64,000 nt of DNA. It comes from Niveispirillum sp943370215. GTDB taxonomy: Bacteria > Pseudomonadota > Alphaproteobacteria > Azospirillales > Azospirillaceae. Of this stretch, positions 35,756-44,535 are shown in pieces. A program made the position numbers and the translations under genes. The stretch is from positions 5,528 through 69,527 of the forward strand of contig CALRQC020000031.1 in NCBI GenBank assembly GCA_943370215.1, in the 5' to 3' direction. Numbering within the stretch: the first letter of the stretch is position 1; each line of letters opens with the position of its first letter. The notes under the pieces are model-generated. The model was not told the DNA's origin. It did not search any database and was given only the letters and a program-made list of their open reading frames with translations.

Positions 35756-35759
35756 GCCA

Positions 35760-37163
35760 TCAGCCGTCTGCAAGCCCGGCAAGGCACATGCCGATAATGT
35801 CGATGGCCTGATCCAGTTCCTCCCTTGTGACGGTCAAGGGGGGGGAGAGCGTCAGCACACTGCCCATGGTAAGCTTGAAGGAAAGTCCGGCGCTCAGGCA
35901 GCGATAGAGCATGGCCTCGGCTTGATCCAGCGCCGGTTGGCCGTCCCTACCGGTCAATTCGATGCCGATCAGCAGGCCGCGACCGCGAATGTCACCGATC
36001 AGCGGATACCGGTCCTTCAGGCAATGCAGCCGTGCCATGGCATAGGCACCCAGTTCCGCCGCCCGTTCCACCAGCCCTTCCTCCTGAATGATATCCAGTG
36101 TTGTCAGGCCGGCGCAGGTCAGCAGCGGGTTCTTTTCATGGGTGTAATGGCCGATGGCGACGGCATCGGCCAGATCCAGGTCGGGCCGGACCAGCAAGGC
36201 GGCCAACGGCAGCATTCCGCCCCCCAGCGCCTTGCCCAGCACCAGCATGTCGGGCAGCATCTCTTCATGGGCATGGGCGAAGAATTGGCCGGTTTTGCCC
36301 AAGCCGGTGGTAATTTCATCGAAGATCAGCAGGCTGCCTTGCCGATCACAGGATTGGCGCAGGCGCTGCCAATAGCCGGCCGGGGCAATGGTGGGGACTG
36401 CGCGCATCGGCTCGGCTACCAGGGCCGCGACGTCGCCCTGCTTGTCCATGGTGTAATCGGCAATGCTGGCGCAGGCCATGCCACAGCGTGACAGGTCCGG
36501 CGCCCCACTGCCGCCAAAGCCATAGGGGCAGCGGTAGCAGGCAAAGGGCGCCACATGTTCAGTGCCGGTCAGAAGGGGACCATGGCCCCGGAACAATTGT
36601 TCGCCCCCCAGGCTGGAAGCGCCCAACCCCGCGCCATGGAACGCATCCCAGAAGGAGACGGTTTTGAAACGGCCGGTGGCAATCCGGGCCAGTTTCAACG
36701 CCATTTCCACCGCTTCAGACCCGCCGGGGGCGAACAGAACCTTGGCCCCGCCGGGCCAGGGGGCCAGGGCGGACAAGCGTTCGGCCAGGGCCATGGCCGG
36801 TTCGCAGGTGAAGCGGCGCGGGGCGAAGGGCAATTCGTCCATCTGCCGCACCAGTGCGGCTTTCAGCCTTGGATGGCCATAGCCGATATGATGGACGCTG
36901 TTGCCATGGAAATCCATGATCCGGCGCCCGTCCATATCCTCAATCCAGATCCCTTCTGCCCGGCGCACGGCGCTGAGGCAGGGGGTTGAGAGCGATTGGC
37001 GCAGGAAAAGGGATTCATCGCGGTCGACGGCCCGGCGGGCAGCCGGGCCCAGATCCCGGTTCCAGGCGGCCCGCCGGCCACCCTTGTTGATGTCACCTTC
37101 GGTGATGGCGTCCGGGACCACAAGGGCCGGGCTGCGCAAACTCTGCACTCTGCACCTGTGCAT
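35760..37163 (-). CDS. pbfA: PbfA-type class III aminotransferase fold lyase, (1-hydroxy-2-aminoethyl)phosphonate
   Basis: A PLP enzyme of the class III aminotransferase fold. Known PbfA converts (R)-1-hydroxy-2-aminoethylphosphonate to phosphonoacetaldehyde and ammonia, feeding PhnX. The N-terminal ITEGDIN and ESLFLRQSLSTPCL blocks, MDFHGNSVHHIGYGHPRL, and AFACYRCPYGFGG fit that group. PLP-site marks are LLIFDEITTGLGKTG and LVLGKALGGGM, with the internal lysine in the latter. It is downstream of phnX but has its own operator-like palindrome 25 bases before the ATG. The start is uncertain: no ribosome-binding site precedes ATG 37163, and GTG 37121 is also possible. An ordinary 2-aminoethylphosphonate transaminase role is the main alternative. 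Confidence 0.8.
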   Translation of the reverse strand: MHRCRVQSLRSPALVVPDAITEGDINKGGRRAAWNRDLGPAARRAVDRDESLFLRQSLSTPCLSAVRRAEGIWIEDMDGRRIMDFHGNSVHHIGYGHPRLKAALVRQMDELPFAPRRFTCEPAMALAERLSALAPWPGGAKVLFAPGGSEAVEMALKLARIATGRFKTVSFWDAFHGAGLGASSLGGEQLFRGHGPLLTGTEHVAPFACYRCPYGFGGSGAPDLSRCGMACASIADYTMDKQGDVAALVAEPMRAVPTIAPAGYWQRLRQSCDRQGSLLIFDEITTGLGKTGQFFAHAHEEMLPDMLVLGKALGGGMLPLAALLVRPDLDLADAVAIGHYTHEKNPLLTCAGLTTLDIIQEEGLVERAAELGAYAMARLHCLKDRYPLIGDIRGRGLLIGIELTGRDGQPALDQAEAMLYRCLSAGLSFKLTMGSVLTLSPPLTVTREELDQAIDIIGMCLAGLADG

Positions 37164-37187
37164 TCGGGAGGGGGGGAAGAGATTTAT

Positions 37188-37199
37188 TGGTATATACCA
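37188..37199. promoter_or_regulatory. GntR/HutC-type operator at pbfA promoter
   Basis: TGGTATATACCA is a perfect 12-base palindrome matching the GT-N-TA-N-AC core of HutC-subfamily GntR operators. It lies upstream of pbfA, where TATATA on the minus strand could serve as an extended -10 (TGGTATATA). Similar sites are at 44353-44364 and 49730-49743. Confidence 0.55.
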
Positions 37200-37234
37200 G
37201 ATTTCGGCGCGGTTCGAAACGCGATAAGTGGGAT

Positions 37235-38053
37235 TCAGGGGTGGTTGCCGGCCGCCATGCGGGTGGCGATCATGTCCAGCGCGGGCGGCAGGTCGGCGAT
37301 ACTGTCGATGACATAATGGGCCCCGGCTGCCCGCAATGTTGCCGCAGCAACCTGATTGCGGGCTTCCCGCTCGTCGGCGGGCAGGGCGGCCAGGGCGTCG
37401 GCATCCAGTCCCATCAGATTGCCGCTGCTGCTGACCCCGACGGTCCAGCAGCCGGCCGCCAGCCCCTCGGCAATGCCGGGCTCGGTATCATCCACCTTCA
37501 CCACGCTGGCGGCGGGCCAGACCTGCAGGGCAATGAAACATTGGAACATCATCAACGGGCTGGGGCGGCCCTGCACCATGTCGCCGGCTGTCACCACACA
37601 ATCCGGTTGATAACCCTGAGCGGCGGCCAGAGGGATCAACGCGTCCATGGTCACCCGGTCATACCCGGTGGTGGAACCAATTTTCAGCCCCCGTCGGCGC
37701 AATTCCTCTATGGTGGTCAACGCGCCTGGGATCAGTGCCGCCCGTTCGGCGACCGCCTCCAGCGTCAGGGGTTTGAACAGTTCGTGCAACCGGTCGACAT
37801 CGGCGTCGGTGAAATCCGTACCGACGATCCGGCGCCATTCCGCCGCCACCCGTGGCAAGCGGCCGACAGCCTGGATATGCTGCCATTTCGGTAGACCCAT
37901 CGGGCCCCGTGCCTCCGCCTCGCTGATGTCGATCCCGAATTGGGCGAAGGCGCGGCAGAAGACGCCCAGTGGTGCCAGGCTGCCATGGTCCAGCACGGTA
38001 CCAGCCCAATCCAGCACCACGGCCCGCAGCGGGCCGTTGGTCGGGTTCATCAT
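37235..38053 (-). CDS. phnX: Phosphonoacetaldehyde hydrolase
   Basis: Cleaves the C-P bond of phosphonoacetaldehyde to acetaldehyde and phosphate. It is a HAD-fold enzyme with the nucleophile Asp15 in VVLDWAGTVLDHGS. The Schiff-base lysine, diagnostic for PhnX, is Lys56 in GPMGLPKWQHI. IGSTTGYDRVTMDAL is motif II, and VVKVDDTEPGIAEGLAAGCWTVGV carries the acidic motif. The 272-residue length is normal. A ribosome-binding site (AGGAG) precedes the ATG pair. It lies 49 bases after the FAD oxidoreductase gene in the phosphonate operon. Confidence 0.96.
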   Translation of the reverse strand: MMNPTNGPLRAVVLDWAGTVLDHGSLAPLGVFCRAFAQFGIDISEAEARGPMGLPKWQHIQAVGRLPRVAAEWRRIVGTDFTDADVDRLHELFKPLTLEAVAERAALIPGALTTIEELRRRGLKIGSTTGYDRVTMDALIPLAAAQGYQPDCVVTAGDMVQGRPSPLMMFQCFIALQVWPAASVVKVDDTEPGIAEGLAAGCWTVGVSSSGNLMGLDADALAALPADEREARNQVAAATLRAAGAHYVIDSIADLPPALDMIATRMAAGNHP

Positions 38054-38102
38054 TGCTTTATCTCCTGTAAGGGACAGCCCTGATCAGGGCCGACCGGGAA
38101 AC

Positions 38103-39257
38103 TCAGGTTGGGGGGAAGCCGGCCAGCGGGTCTGTCTCACCCAACAGGGTGGCCAGACCTTCTTCTCCCAGGGCGAAGGCCGTGCTCATGCCGGTGCCGC
38201 TGCTGACCAGCGACAGCAACACACCATCGGCCGGCCGTTCCATGATGGCCGTTTGTTCCAGGCTGGACGGATATAGCCCGGTCCAGCGCTCCAGCACCGG
38301 CAGGTCGGTGGGCAAGTCCAGCAGGGAGCGGGCTTCCCGCAGGATGATCTCTTCCACCCGTGCCGGGGCGAACGGGTCGGGCGTGTCGGCATAATGGTGG
38401 CTGTCGCCGACGGTCAGGCTGCCATCTGCGGATTGGACGATGATCAGATGGATGCCCTCCGCCAACGCATCACCGGCCTCCCGTTCCAGACGTTGGCACA
38501 ATGCCGGGGCGGCCGGCAGTGCGGCATACCCATCATAGCGGACCAGGCTGAGATCGCCCATCACCGCTGCTGGCAGGCGCCAGCCGGGCGCGGCCAGTCG
38601 TAGCATTTGCAGCTTGCAAAGGCGCAGCCGGTGGGCGGCGATGCTGTCACCGAACAGGCTGACCAGATCGGCCCCAGGGCAGACGACCACCAGACCGGCC
38701 CGCAGGCGGCCGATCGTGGTTTCCACCTGCCCCGGTGTCACCCCCAGCACCGCAACATTGCGCAAGAACCGCACCCCATGGGCCTGTTCCAGCCAAGCAG
38801 CCAGGGCGGGAATTGCCGTGCGTGGCTCCACCCGCCTTTCATGGGGGCTGAACAGGCCGCCAATGGCCCCTTCGGCAGCCATCGACAGATGTTGATAAAG
38901 ATCGGCGCGGTCCAGTAGCCGGCATTCCTCTCCCATCGGGTCGGCGGCGAATTCGGCCAGCACCGCCATTGCTTCCGGCCGACGTGCGGTGACGATCAGA
39001 TCACGATGGACCAGGGGGATACCGGCGGCCGTGGCCACCTGTTCCCAGATGTCGCGGCTGCGACGTGCCCGGGCCCAGGTCCGCCCCGCCCGTTGGCCGG
39101 TGACGGTAACAAAGCCGAAATTGCGTACCGAAGCGCCATTGGCGCGGGCATCACGGTCGATGACGGCCACCGACAGGCCGCGGCGCACCCCGGCCAGCGC
39201 ATGGGCCAGCCCGACAATGCCGCCGCCCACCACCACCAGATCGAAACCATCCGTCAT
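38103..39257 (-). CDS. FAD-dependent oxidoreductase of phosphonate locus (TIGR03364 type)
   Basis: A DAO-family flavoprotein of 384 residues. The FAD-binding loop is VVVGGGIVGLAHALAGVRRGLSVAVIDRD, then come NGASVRNFGFVTVTGQ and RTWARARRSRDIW. The C-terminal part has GLYPSSLE and LLSLVSSGTGMSTAFALGEEGL. This type recurs in aminoethylphosphonate gene clusters, where related enzymes are thought to oxidise N-alkylated or other aminophosphonates so that they can enter the phosphonoacetaldehyde route. Exact substrate cannot be read from sequence. It follows the permease by three bases and lies before phnX, so it belongs to the operon. Confidence 0.87.
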   Translation of the reverse strand: MTDGFDLVVVGGGIVGLAHALAGVRRGLSVAVIDRDARANGASVRNFGFVTVTGQRAGRTWARARRSRDIWEQVATAAGIPLVHRDLIVTARRPEAMAVLAEFAADPMGEECRLLDRADLYQHLSMAAEGAIGGLFSPHERRVEPRTAIPALAAWLEQAHGVRFLRNVAVLGVTPGQVETTIGRLRAGLVVVCPGADLVSLFGDSIAAHRLRLCKLQMLRLAAPGWRLPAAVMGDLSLVRYDGYAALPAAPALCQRLEREAGDALAEGIHLIIVQSADGSLTVGDSHHYADTPDPFAPARVEEIILREARSLLDLPTDLPVLERWTGLYPSSLEQTAIMERPADGVLLSLVSSGTGMSTAFALGEEGLATLLGETDPLAGFPPT

Positions 39258-39260
39258 TCA

Positions 39261-40994
39261 TCAAGCTCCTGTCCGGGTCTGCCAGCGCGCTGTGCGGCGT
39301 CGCAACCCGCGTGTCACCAAGGCCCAGCCGATGCGCACAATGGCACCGGTGAAGAAGATCAGCATTGCCATGGCGGCGGCGGGGGCCGTATCGCCGGCAT
39401 CATCCATGGCCAGAACCGACAGCGATGCCAGTACCGTGTCCGGATCATAAAGGAAGACGACAGCCGAAACCGTCGTCAGGGCGCTGAGGAAAAGGTAGGA
39501 GGCCATGTCCAGCACCACCGGCAGTGCCAGCGGCAAGGTAACCCGGAAGAAGGTTACCGCAGACCCCACCTTCAGGGCTCGCCCGGCTTCTTCCAGTTCC
39601 GGATCAAGCCGGCGCAGCGAGGTCATCGCTGAAAGGTGCGGTACGCTGTAATAATGGGCGATGGTGCAGATCACCAGCAGCCCCAGCGTGCCCTGAAGTA
39701 CTCGCAGCGGATTGTCCGGATCGGACAGGAAAAAGACATAACCCAGCCCCAGTACCAGGCCGGGTACTGCCAGCGGCAACAGTGCCAGGGCGTGTATCCC
39801 TTGGCGCAGCATCTGCGGTGCGCGGCCCTTCACCACCAGCCAGGCACCGGGGAAAATCACCAGCGTGCCGAAGGTGGCGGTGAAGGCGGCCAGCTTCAGC
39901 GAATTGGCATAGGCATCCCAGCCGCTATCATCCGCCATCTCGAACTGATAATGCGACAGGCCCAGCGTCAGGTCATAGGGCCATAGCTTGACCAGGGAGG
40001 CGAACAGCGCCGTTGCCGGGATCAGCAGCAGGCAGATGCCGACAGCACCGCAGAAGATCAGAAAGCCAAGATCGACCGGGCGGTTGCGTTCCGGCACCAG
40101 TGCCACCGCCTTGCCGCCCATGGCTGCTGTCGGCCGCGCTGCCATTATCCGGTCGATCAGGAAGGCCAGCAGGGCGGGCAGCAGCAGCAGCAGGGCAACC
40201 ACGGCCCCGCGCTGGAAATTCTGCTGCCCGATCACCTGTCGGTAGATATCGGTGGAAAGCAGCGGCATTTGGCCGCCAATCACCTTGGGCACGCCGAAAT
40301 CGGTGATGACCAGGGTGAAAACTGCGACGAATGCAGAAACCAGACCGGTACGCACCGATGGCAGGGTGATGGTGGCAAAGCGCCGCCAGGGCCCCGCCTT
40401 CAGGGCGCGCGCTGCCTCATACAACCGGGCATCGGCCAGCGACAGGGCGGCGGTGAGGATCAGCAGGGCATGGGGAAAGGTCCAGAACACTTCCCCCAGC
40501 ACGATGCCGATCGGGCCATAGATGCTATGCCCACCCAGCAGTCCTTTCAGCACCCCCTGATTGCCGAACAAGTAGATCAGGGAGATGCCGGGCAGCAGCG
40601 AGGGTGCCAGCAACGGCAATTGCGCAATCAGCGCGAATCCGCCGCGTCCCGGCATCCGCGTCCGCGTCAGCCCATAGGCGTAGAAAAATGCCAGGGTCAC
40701 GGTGATCGCTGCACTGACCGCCGATAAGGCCAAACTGTTGATCAGTGCCGTGAGCAGGGACGGGTTGGCCAGATAGTCACGCAGGTTGGCCAAGCCGACA
40801 AAATGCCCCGCCCGGTCATGCAGGGCCTGTGTCAGCAAGAAAGACAAAGGCAGCGCCAGGGCCAGCAGCAGGAACAGCAGGCTGGGGGCGGTGGCCAGCA
40901 GGGATGCTGGCTGTTTCAGCCCGGCAAGCCCCGGCAAACGGGGCCGAACCAGGGAAGGCGGAACTGGCTTGGCCAGGGTGGGGGAGAGGGTCAC
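39261..40994 (-). CDS. phnU: 2-Aminoethylphosphonate ABC permease, fused double domain
   Basis: A 577-residue inner-membrane protein with about twelve hydrophobic segments and two binding-protein-dependent permease domains in tandem, as in FbpB/PhnU2-type importers. The coupling loops are EAARALKAGPWRRFATITLPSV in the first half and EAGRALKVGSAVTFFRVTLPLAL in the second. The GTG start overlaps the ATPase stop by four bases. A single fused chain replaces the separate PhnU and PhnV of other bacteria. Substrate is inferred from linkage to phnX and the phosphonate LysR. Confidence 0.9.
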   Translation of the reverse strand: MTLSPTLAKPVPPSLVRPRLPGLAGLKQPASLLATAPSLLFLLLALALPLSFLLTQALHDRAGHFVGLANLRDYLANPSLLTALINSLALSAVSAAITVTLAFFYAYGLTRTRMPGRGGFALIAQLPLLAPSLLPGISLIYLFGNQGVLKGLLGGHSIYGPIGIVLGEVFWTFPHALLILTAALSLADARLYEAARALKAGPWRRFATITLPSVRTGLVSAFVAVFTLVITDFGVPKVIGGQMPLLSTDIYRQVIGQQNFQRGAVVALLLLLPALLAFLIDRIMAARPTAAMGGKAVALVPERNRPVDLGFLIFCGAVGICLLLIPATALFASLVKLWPYDLTLGLSHYQFEMADDSGWDAYANSLKLAAFTATFGTLVIFPGAWLVVKGRAPQMLRQGIHALALLPLAVPGLVLGLGYVFFLSDPDNPLRVLQGTLGLLVICTIAHYYSVPHLSAMTSLRRLDPELEEAGRALKVGSAVTFFRVTLPLALPVVLDMASYLFLSALTTVSAVVFLYDPDTVLASLSVLAMDDAGDTAPAAAMAMLIFFTGAIVRIGWALVTRGLRRRTARWQTRTGA

Positions 40995-42127
40995 GCGGCC
41001 TCTCCCCCGGTGAACAGGCGAAGCCGGCTCAAGGGCAGGCGCAGCCTCATCGGGCGGCCCGGCTGCAAGTCTGCGGTACCGACCGTGCGATCCCAGGCGG
41101 GCTGCAGGCTGGTCAGGGACAGGCCCGCCAGTTCCGGCGCGTCCAGCGCCAGTTGCACCATGACCTGGGCACCGCGATATTCACTGTCGGTCACCCGACC
41201 GGGCAGGCAGAGATGACCATCATCAATCATTGGCCTGTCCAGGCCGGTATCATCCAGCCCCAACCATTCCGGCCGCACGCACAGCACGGGGGCTCCTGCC
41301 GGGCGGCTGTCGGCCAACCCTAGCCCCGGCAGGGCCCACGGGCCCAGCCGCAGGGAATGGTCAGGTGCGGTTGCCAGCGGCACCCGGTTCATCGCACCGA
41401 TGAAACCGGCCACGAACAGGCTGGCCGGCTGCTCATAAAGCGTCGCCGGTGTGCCCACCTGTTCCACCCGGCCCTGGTTCAAAACCATGATCCGGTCGGA
41501 CAGGGTCAACGCCTCTTCTTGATCATGGGTGACCATCAGGGTGGTGATGCCCAGTTGGCGCTGCAGGCGGCGTAGCTCCCCCCGCAGGTCGCGCCGCACC
41601 TCCGCATCCAGGGCAGACAAGGGTTCGTCGAGCAACAACAGGCCGGGACCGGGAGCCAGCGCGCGGGCCAGGGCCACGCGCTGCTGTTGGCCGCCGGATA
41701 ACTGGCCGGGATATTTGCCGGCATGGGCCGTCAGGCCGATCAGCGTCAACATGGCATCCAGCCGTTCACGCCGCGCCGCGCGGGACAGACCGCGCAGCCC
41801 ATAGGTGATATTGTCCGCCACGCTCAGGGTTGGAAACAGCGCATAAGACTGGAAGACAATCCCGACATCCCGCCGTTCCACCGGTATGGCGGTCACATCG
41901 GTGCCATCCTGCTGGATGCTGCCTTCTGTTGGCGGTGCCAGCCCGGCGATGGCGCGCAGCAGGGTCGTCTTGCCGGAACCGGATGGTCCCAGCAGGGTGA
42001 CGAACTCCCCCCGCCGGACGGTCAGATCGACCCCTGCCAGCGCCGTGAAGGAACCGAAACGGTGGCCGACGCCGGACAGGACCAGATGTGCCTGGATGGG
42101 CATGGTATCAACGCGACTGGCGTTCAT
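40991..42127 (-). CDS. phnT: 2-Aminoethylphosphonate ABC transporter ATPase
   Basis: A 378-residue importer ATPase. Walker A is GPSGSGKTT, the Q-loop is IVFQSYALFPTLSV, the signature is LSGGQQQR, Walker B is LLLLDEPLSALD and the switch is MVTHDQEEAL. A C-terminal regulatory OB-fold (TOBE-like) region follows from about residue 250 (NRVPLATAP and VCVRPEWLGL). This plan is that of the PotA/FbpC/PhnT group. Its ATG overlaps the phnS stop. An internal ATG at 42103 (MPIQAH) is an alternative start. Confidence 0.92.
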   Translation of the reverse strand: MNASRVDTMPIQAHLVLSGVGHRFGSFTALAGVDLTVRRGEFVTLLGPSGSGKTTLLRAIAGLAPPTEGSIQQDGTDVTAIPVERRDVGIVFQSYALFPTLSVADNITYGLRGLSRAARRERLDAMLTLIGLTAHAGKYPGQLSGGQQQRVALARALAPGPGLLLLDEPLSALDAEVRRDLRGELRRLQRQLGITTLMVTHDQEEALTLSDRIMVLNQGRVEQVGTPATLYEQPASLFVAGFIGAMNRVPLATAPDHSLRLGPWALPGLGLADSRPAGAPVLCVRPEWLGLDDTGLDRPMIDDGHLCLPGRVTDSEYRGAQVMVQLALDAPELAGLSLTSLQPAWDRTVGTADLQPGRPMRLRLPLSRLRLFTGGEAA

Positions 42128-43161
42128 TTCGCTTCCGACTTGGCATCATAACGGCGCGACCATTCGGTCAGGATGCGCTCACGGTTGGCGGCGGCCCAGG
42201 CGAAATCCTGCTTGATCAGCCGGGTTTCCAGATCGGCCGGCACGTGCGGCAGCTTGGTCTGCACTTCCGGCCGGGCGACAATGGCGAAATTCTGCGCGTA
42301 AAGCGCATTGGCCTCCGGGGTTACTGCCCAATCCAGCAGGGTCCGCGCTGCCGCCACATGGGCCGTGCCCTTGACGATGCCGACAGCTTCCATGTCCCAG
42401 CCCAGTCCCTCGGCGGGCAGCACCAGTTCGATCGGTGCGCCCTGTTCGATCAGCTTGTTGGCGCGATATTCGAAGGACAGGCCAATGGTAAATTCCCCGG
42501 TCGCCGCCTGCTTGCAGGGTTTGGAACCGGAATGGGAATAGCTGGCGATGTTACGGTCCAGCGCGTCCATGAAGGCCCAGCCTTTTTCCTCCCCCATCAT
42601 CTGCAGCCAAGCGCTGACCATCAGGAAGCCGGTGCCGGACGATGCCGGGTTGGGCATGGTGATGCGGCCTTTCCAGGCCGGGTCTGTCAGGTCGGTCCAG
42701 CGTGCCGGCAAGGGCAGCCCCAGCTTCTCCCGTTCCACCTTGCTGACGCACAGGGCCGAAGCCCAGACATCCATGCCAACCCAGGTGGGTTGTGGCCGGT
42801 GGTCACGCAGCGCCGGTTTCAAATGGTCCAGGCCGGCCGGGGCATAGGACTGAAGCATTCCCTCCTGGTCCATCAGCATCAGGGAGGTGGCAGCCACCCC
42901 CATCACCACATCGGCCTTGGGGGCTGCCTTTTCCGCCAGTAACCGGGCGGTGATGACGCCATTGCTGTCACGGACCCAGCGGATCTCCATATCCGGATGT
43001 GCCGCCTCAAACCCCGCCTTGTAGGCCTTCAACTGGTCAGCTTCCAGGGCGGTATAGACGGTGATGCTGGTTTTCTCCTGTGCCGATGCGACCGGTGCGA
43101 CCAGTCCCATGGCCAGAACGACAATGGCGAGTGGCAGGCTGGAAAGGCGACATAGGCGCAT
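42124..43161 (-). CDS. phnS: 2-Aminoethylphosphonate-binding periplasmic protein
   Basis: The solute-binding protein, 345 residues from ATG 43161, with GAGG nine bases upstream; an in-frame GTG at 43176 lies further out. Signal peptide: PLAIVVLAMGLVAPVASAQE. It belongs to the iron/spermidine-type binding fold seen in PhnS2: ITVYTALEADQLKAYKAGFE, MEIRWVRDSNGVITARLLAE, DVVMGVAATSLMLMDQEGML and MPNPASSGTGFLMVSAWLQMMGE. It is the first gene of the phnS-phnT-phnU-FAD-phnX operon and is read away from the LysR gene. Confidence 0.92.
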   Translation of the reverse strand: MRLCRLSSLPLAIVVLAMGLVAPVASAQEKTSITVYTALEADQLKAYKAGFEAAHPDMEIRWVRDSNGVITARLLAEKAAPKADVVMGVAATSLMLMDQEGMLQSYAPAGLDHLKPALRDHRPQPTWVGMDVWASALCVSKVEREKLGLPLPARWTDLTDPAWKGRITMPNPASSGTGFLMVSAWLQMMGEEKGWAFMDALDRNIASYSHSGSKPCKQAATGEFTIGLSFEYRANKLIEQGAPIELVLPAEGLGWDMEAVGIVKGTAHVAAARTLLDWAVTPEANALYAQNFAIVARPEVQTKLPHVPADLETRLIKQDFAWAAANRERILTEWSRRYDAKSEAK

Positions 43162-43198
43162 TGAGGAAATCCTCACTGGCTGGGCAGATAGGGAGGGG

Positions 43199-43225
43199 GT
43201 ATCGGGACCGGCGGCCGGTTGATAC
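43199..43225. promoter_or_regulatory. Inverted repeat in phnS/LysR divergent promoter region
   Basis: GTATC and GATAC are placed around a CCGGC-GG-CCGG-like centre, 27 bases in all. The repeat lies in the gap between phnS and the divergent LysR gene, where a LysR regulator normally binds. A second AT-rich area (43260-43315, with two AGATATA words) probably carries promoter elements. Confidence 0.4.
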
Positions 43226-43321
43226 GGGCGGACCGTCCTGCCTGCACCATGAAGGCGGCGGAGATATATTGGAAATCCATCGTATCAATGGCAGATATAG
43301 ATAAATTCAATAGGAGTTTTC

Positions 43322-44227
43322 ATGCTTCACACGCAGCTTCGGGCGTTCCACTGGGTGGCGCGGGAAGGCAGTTTTACCTTGGCTGCCAGAGCCTTGGCGA
43401 TTTCCCAACCCACCTTGTCGGCCGAGGTCAAGGCGCTGGAGGAGCGTTATGGCATCCTTTTGTTCCTGCGGGAGCGGCGGGGAGTGGCGCTGACCCCCGC
43501 CGGTCTGGCCTTGCAGGAAATCACCCACCGACTGTTCGCCGCCGAGCAGGAGGCGGTGGAACTGCTGTCCGGCCATCGTGCCCTGAGCGGTGGGACATTG
43601 AATGTCGGGGCTGACGGGCCGGTGCTGGCCATTCCCCTGCTGGCGGAATTCACCCGCCGGCATCCCGGCGTGAAGCTACGCCTGTCCCTGGGGAATGCGG
43701 AGGCGATCCGCCGCGATCTGCTGGATATGCGTCTGGATGTGGCCGTGCTGGCCAGCCCCACCATTGACCCGCGCCTGACCGGTCTGCCGTTGGGTCGTGA
43801 TCAGGTGATGGTGATGATGCCCGCCGGCCACCGCCTGGCCGCAGGCGACAGCGTGGACCCGGTGGAACTGGCCCGCGAACGTATTCTGGTCCGGGAACCG
43901 GGTTCAATGACACGCCGCGTGGTGGAGCGGGTGCTGGCAGAGGCTGAACTGGTGCTGCCCGAGACAATGGAAATTGCTTCCCGCGAAGCGCAACTGGCGG
44001 CGGTCAAGGCTGGTATGGGGCTGGCCTTCATCTGCAAGGCGGAGTTCACCGGTGACAGCGCACTGGCGCTGCGGCCCTTGCAGGGGTTGAAGCTGGATAT
44101 GGATGAATATGTCCTGTGCCTGCGCGATCGCAGCCGTCTGGGCATCGTGCGGGCCTTTCTGGCCGTAGGAGAATCCATGGCCGAGGGCTGGCCACACCCC
44201 TTCTGGTTGGGCACTGAAGCCCCATGA
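43322..44227 (+). CDS. LysR-family regulator of aminoethylphosphonate use
   Basis: A 301-residue LysR protein, divergent from the phosphonate operon. The N-terminal winged helix reads QLRAFHWVAREGSFTLAARALAISQPTLSAEVKALEERYG, close to the aminoethylphosphonate-associated LysR group (TIGR03339). An effector-binding domain follows (LNVGADGPVLAIPLLAEFTRRHPGVKLRLSLGN). AGGAG precedes the ATG. By analogy it activates phnS onward when an aminophosphonate is present. A gap of about 160 bases separates it from phnS. Confidence 0.9.
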   Translation: MLHTQLRAFHWVAREGSFTLAARALAISQPTLSAEVKALEERYGILLFLRERRGVALTPAGLALQEITHRLFAAEQEAVELLSGHRALSGGTLNVGADGPVLAIPLLAEFTRRHPGVKLRLSLGNAEAIRRDLLDMRLDVAVLASPTIDPRLTGLPLGRDQVMVMMPAGHRLAAGDSVDPVELARERILVREPGSMTRRVVERVLAEAELVLPETMEIASREAQLAAVKAGMGLAFICKAEFTGDSALALRPLQGLKLDMDEYVLCLRDRSRLGIVRAFLAVGESMAEGWPHPFWLGTEAP

Positions 44228-44324
44228 TGGTGGTATAAGCATTTGGAATTTTAACAGGTTAAGTGAGATAAATTTTCTCGAATAGTTATGTTAAGGTTCC
44301 GTTACACGGCATTGTTTCTGATTT

Positions 44325-44365
44325 TTGAAGTTTTTTCATTCACAGATAAATCTGGTTTACACCAG
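44325..44365 (+). promoter_or_regulatory. Promoter with GntR/HutC-type operator before the 44.5-kb TBDR
   Basis: The 308-base gap 44228-44535 is AT-rich in its first half and has no gene. TTGAAG (44325-44330) and TAAATC (44347-44352) are spaced 16 bases and could form a promoter. Directly after it lies CTGGTTTACACCAG (44352-44365), an almost perfect palindrome with the HutC-type core GT-N-TA-N-AC. Binding there would block early transcription of the receptor gene. Confidence 0.5.
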
Positions 44366-44535
44366 TTTTTCTTCGTTCATATTCACCCTCGTTTCCAGGG
44401 GCGATGACGCTGCGGGTTGCTGCGCCCGTGCCGCACGGCACCGTGAGCGCAACCGCATCCATGCCGCCACATACAACGGCAACCGAATTGCCGGACGCCC
44501 CAACACGATATCCGGATCAGGAAAGGGGAGCATTG

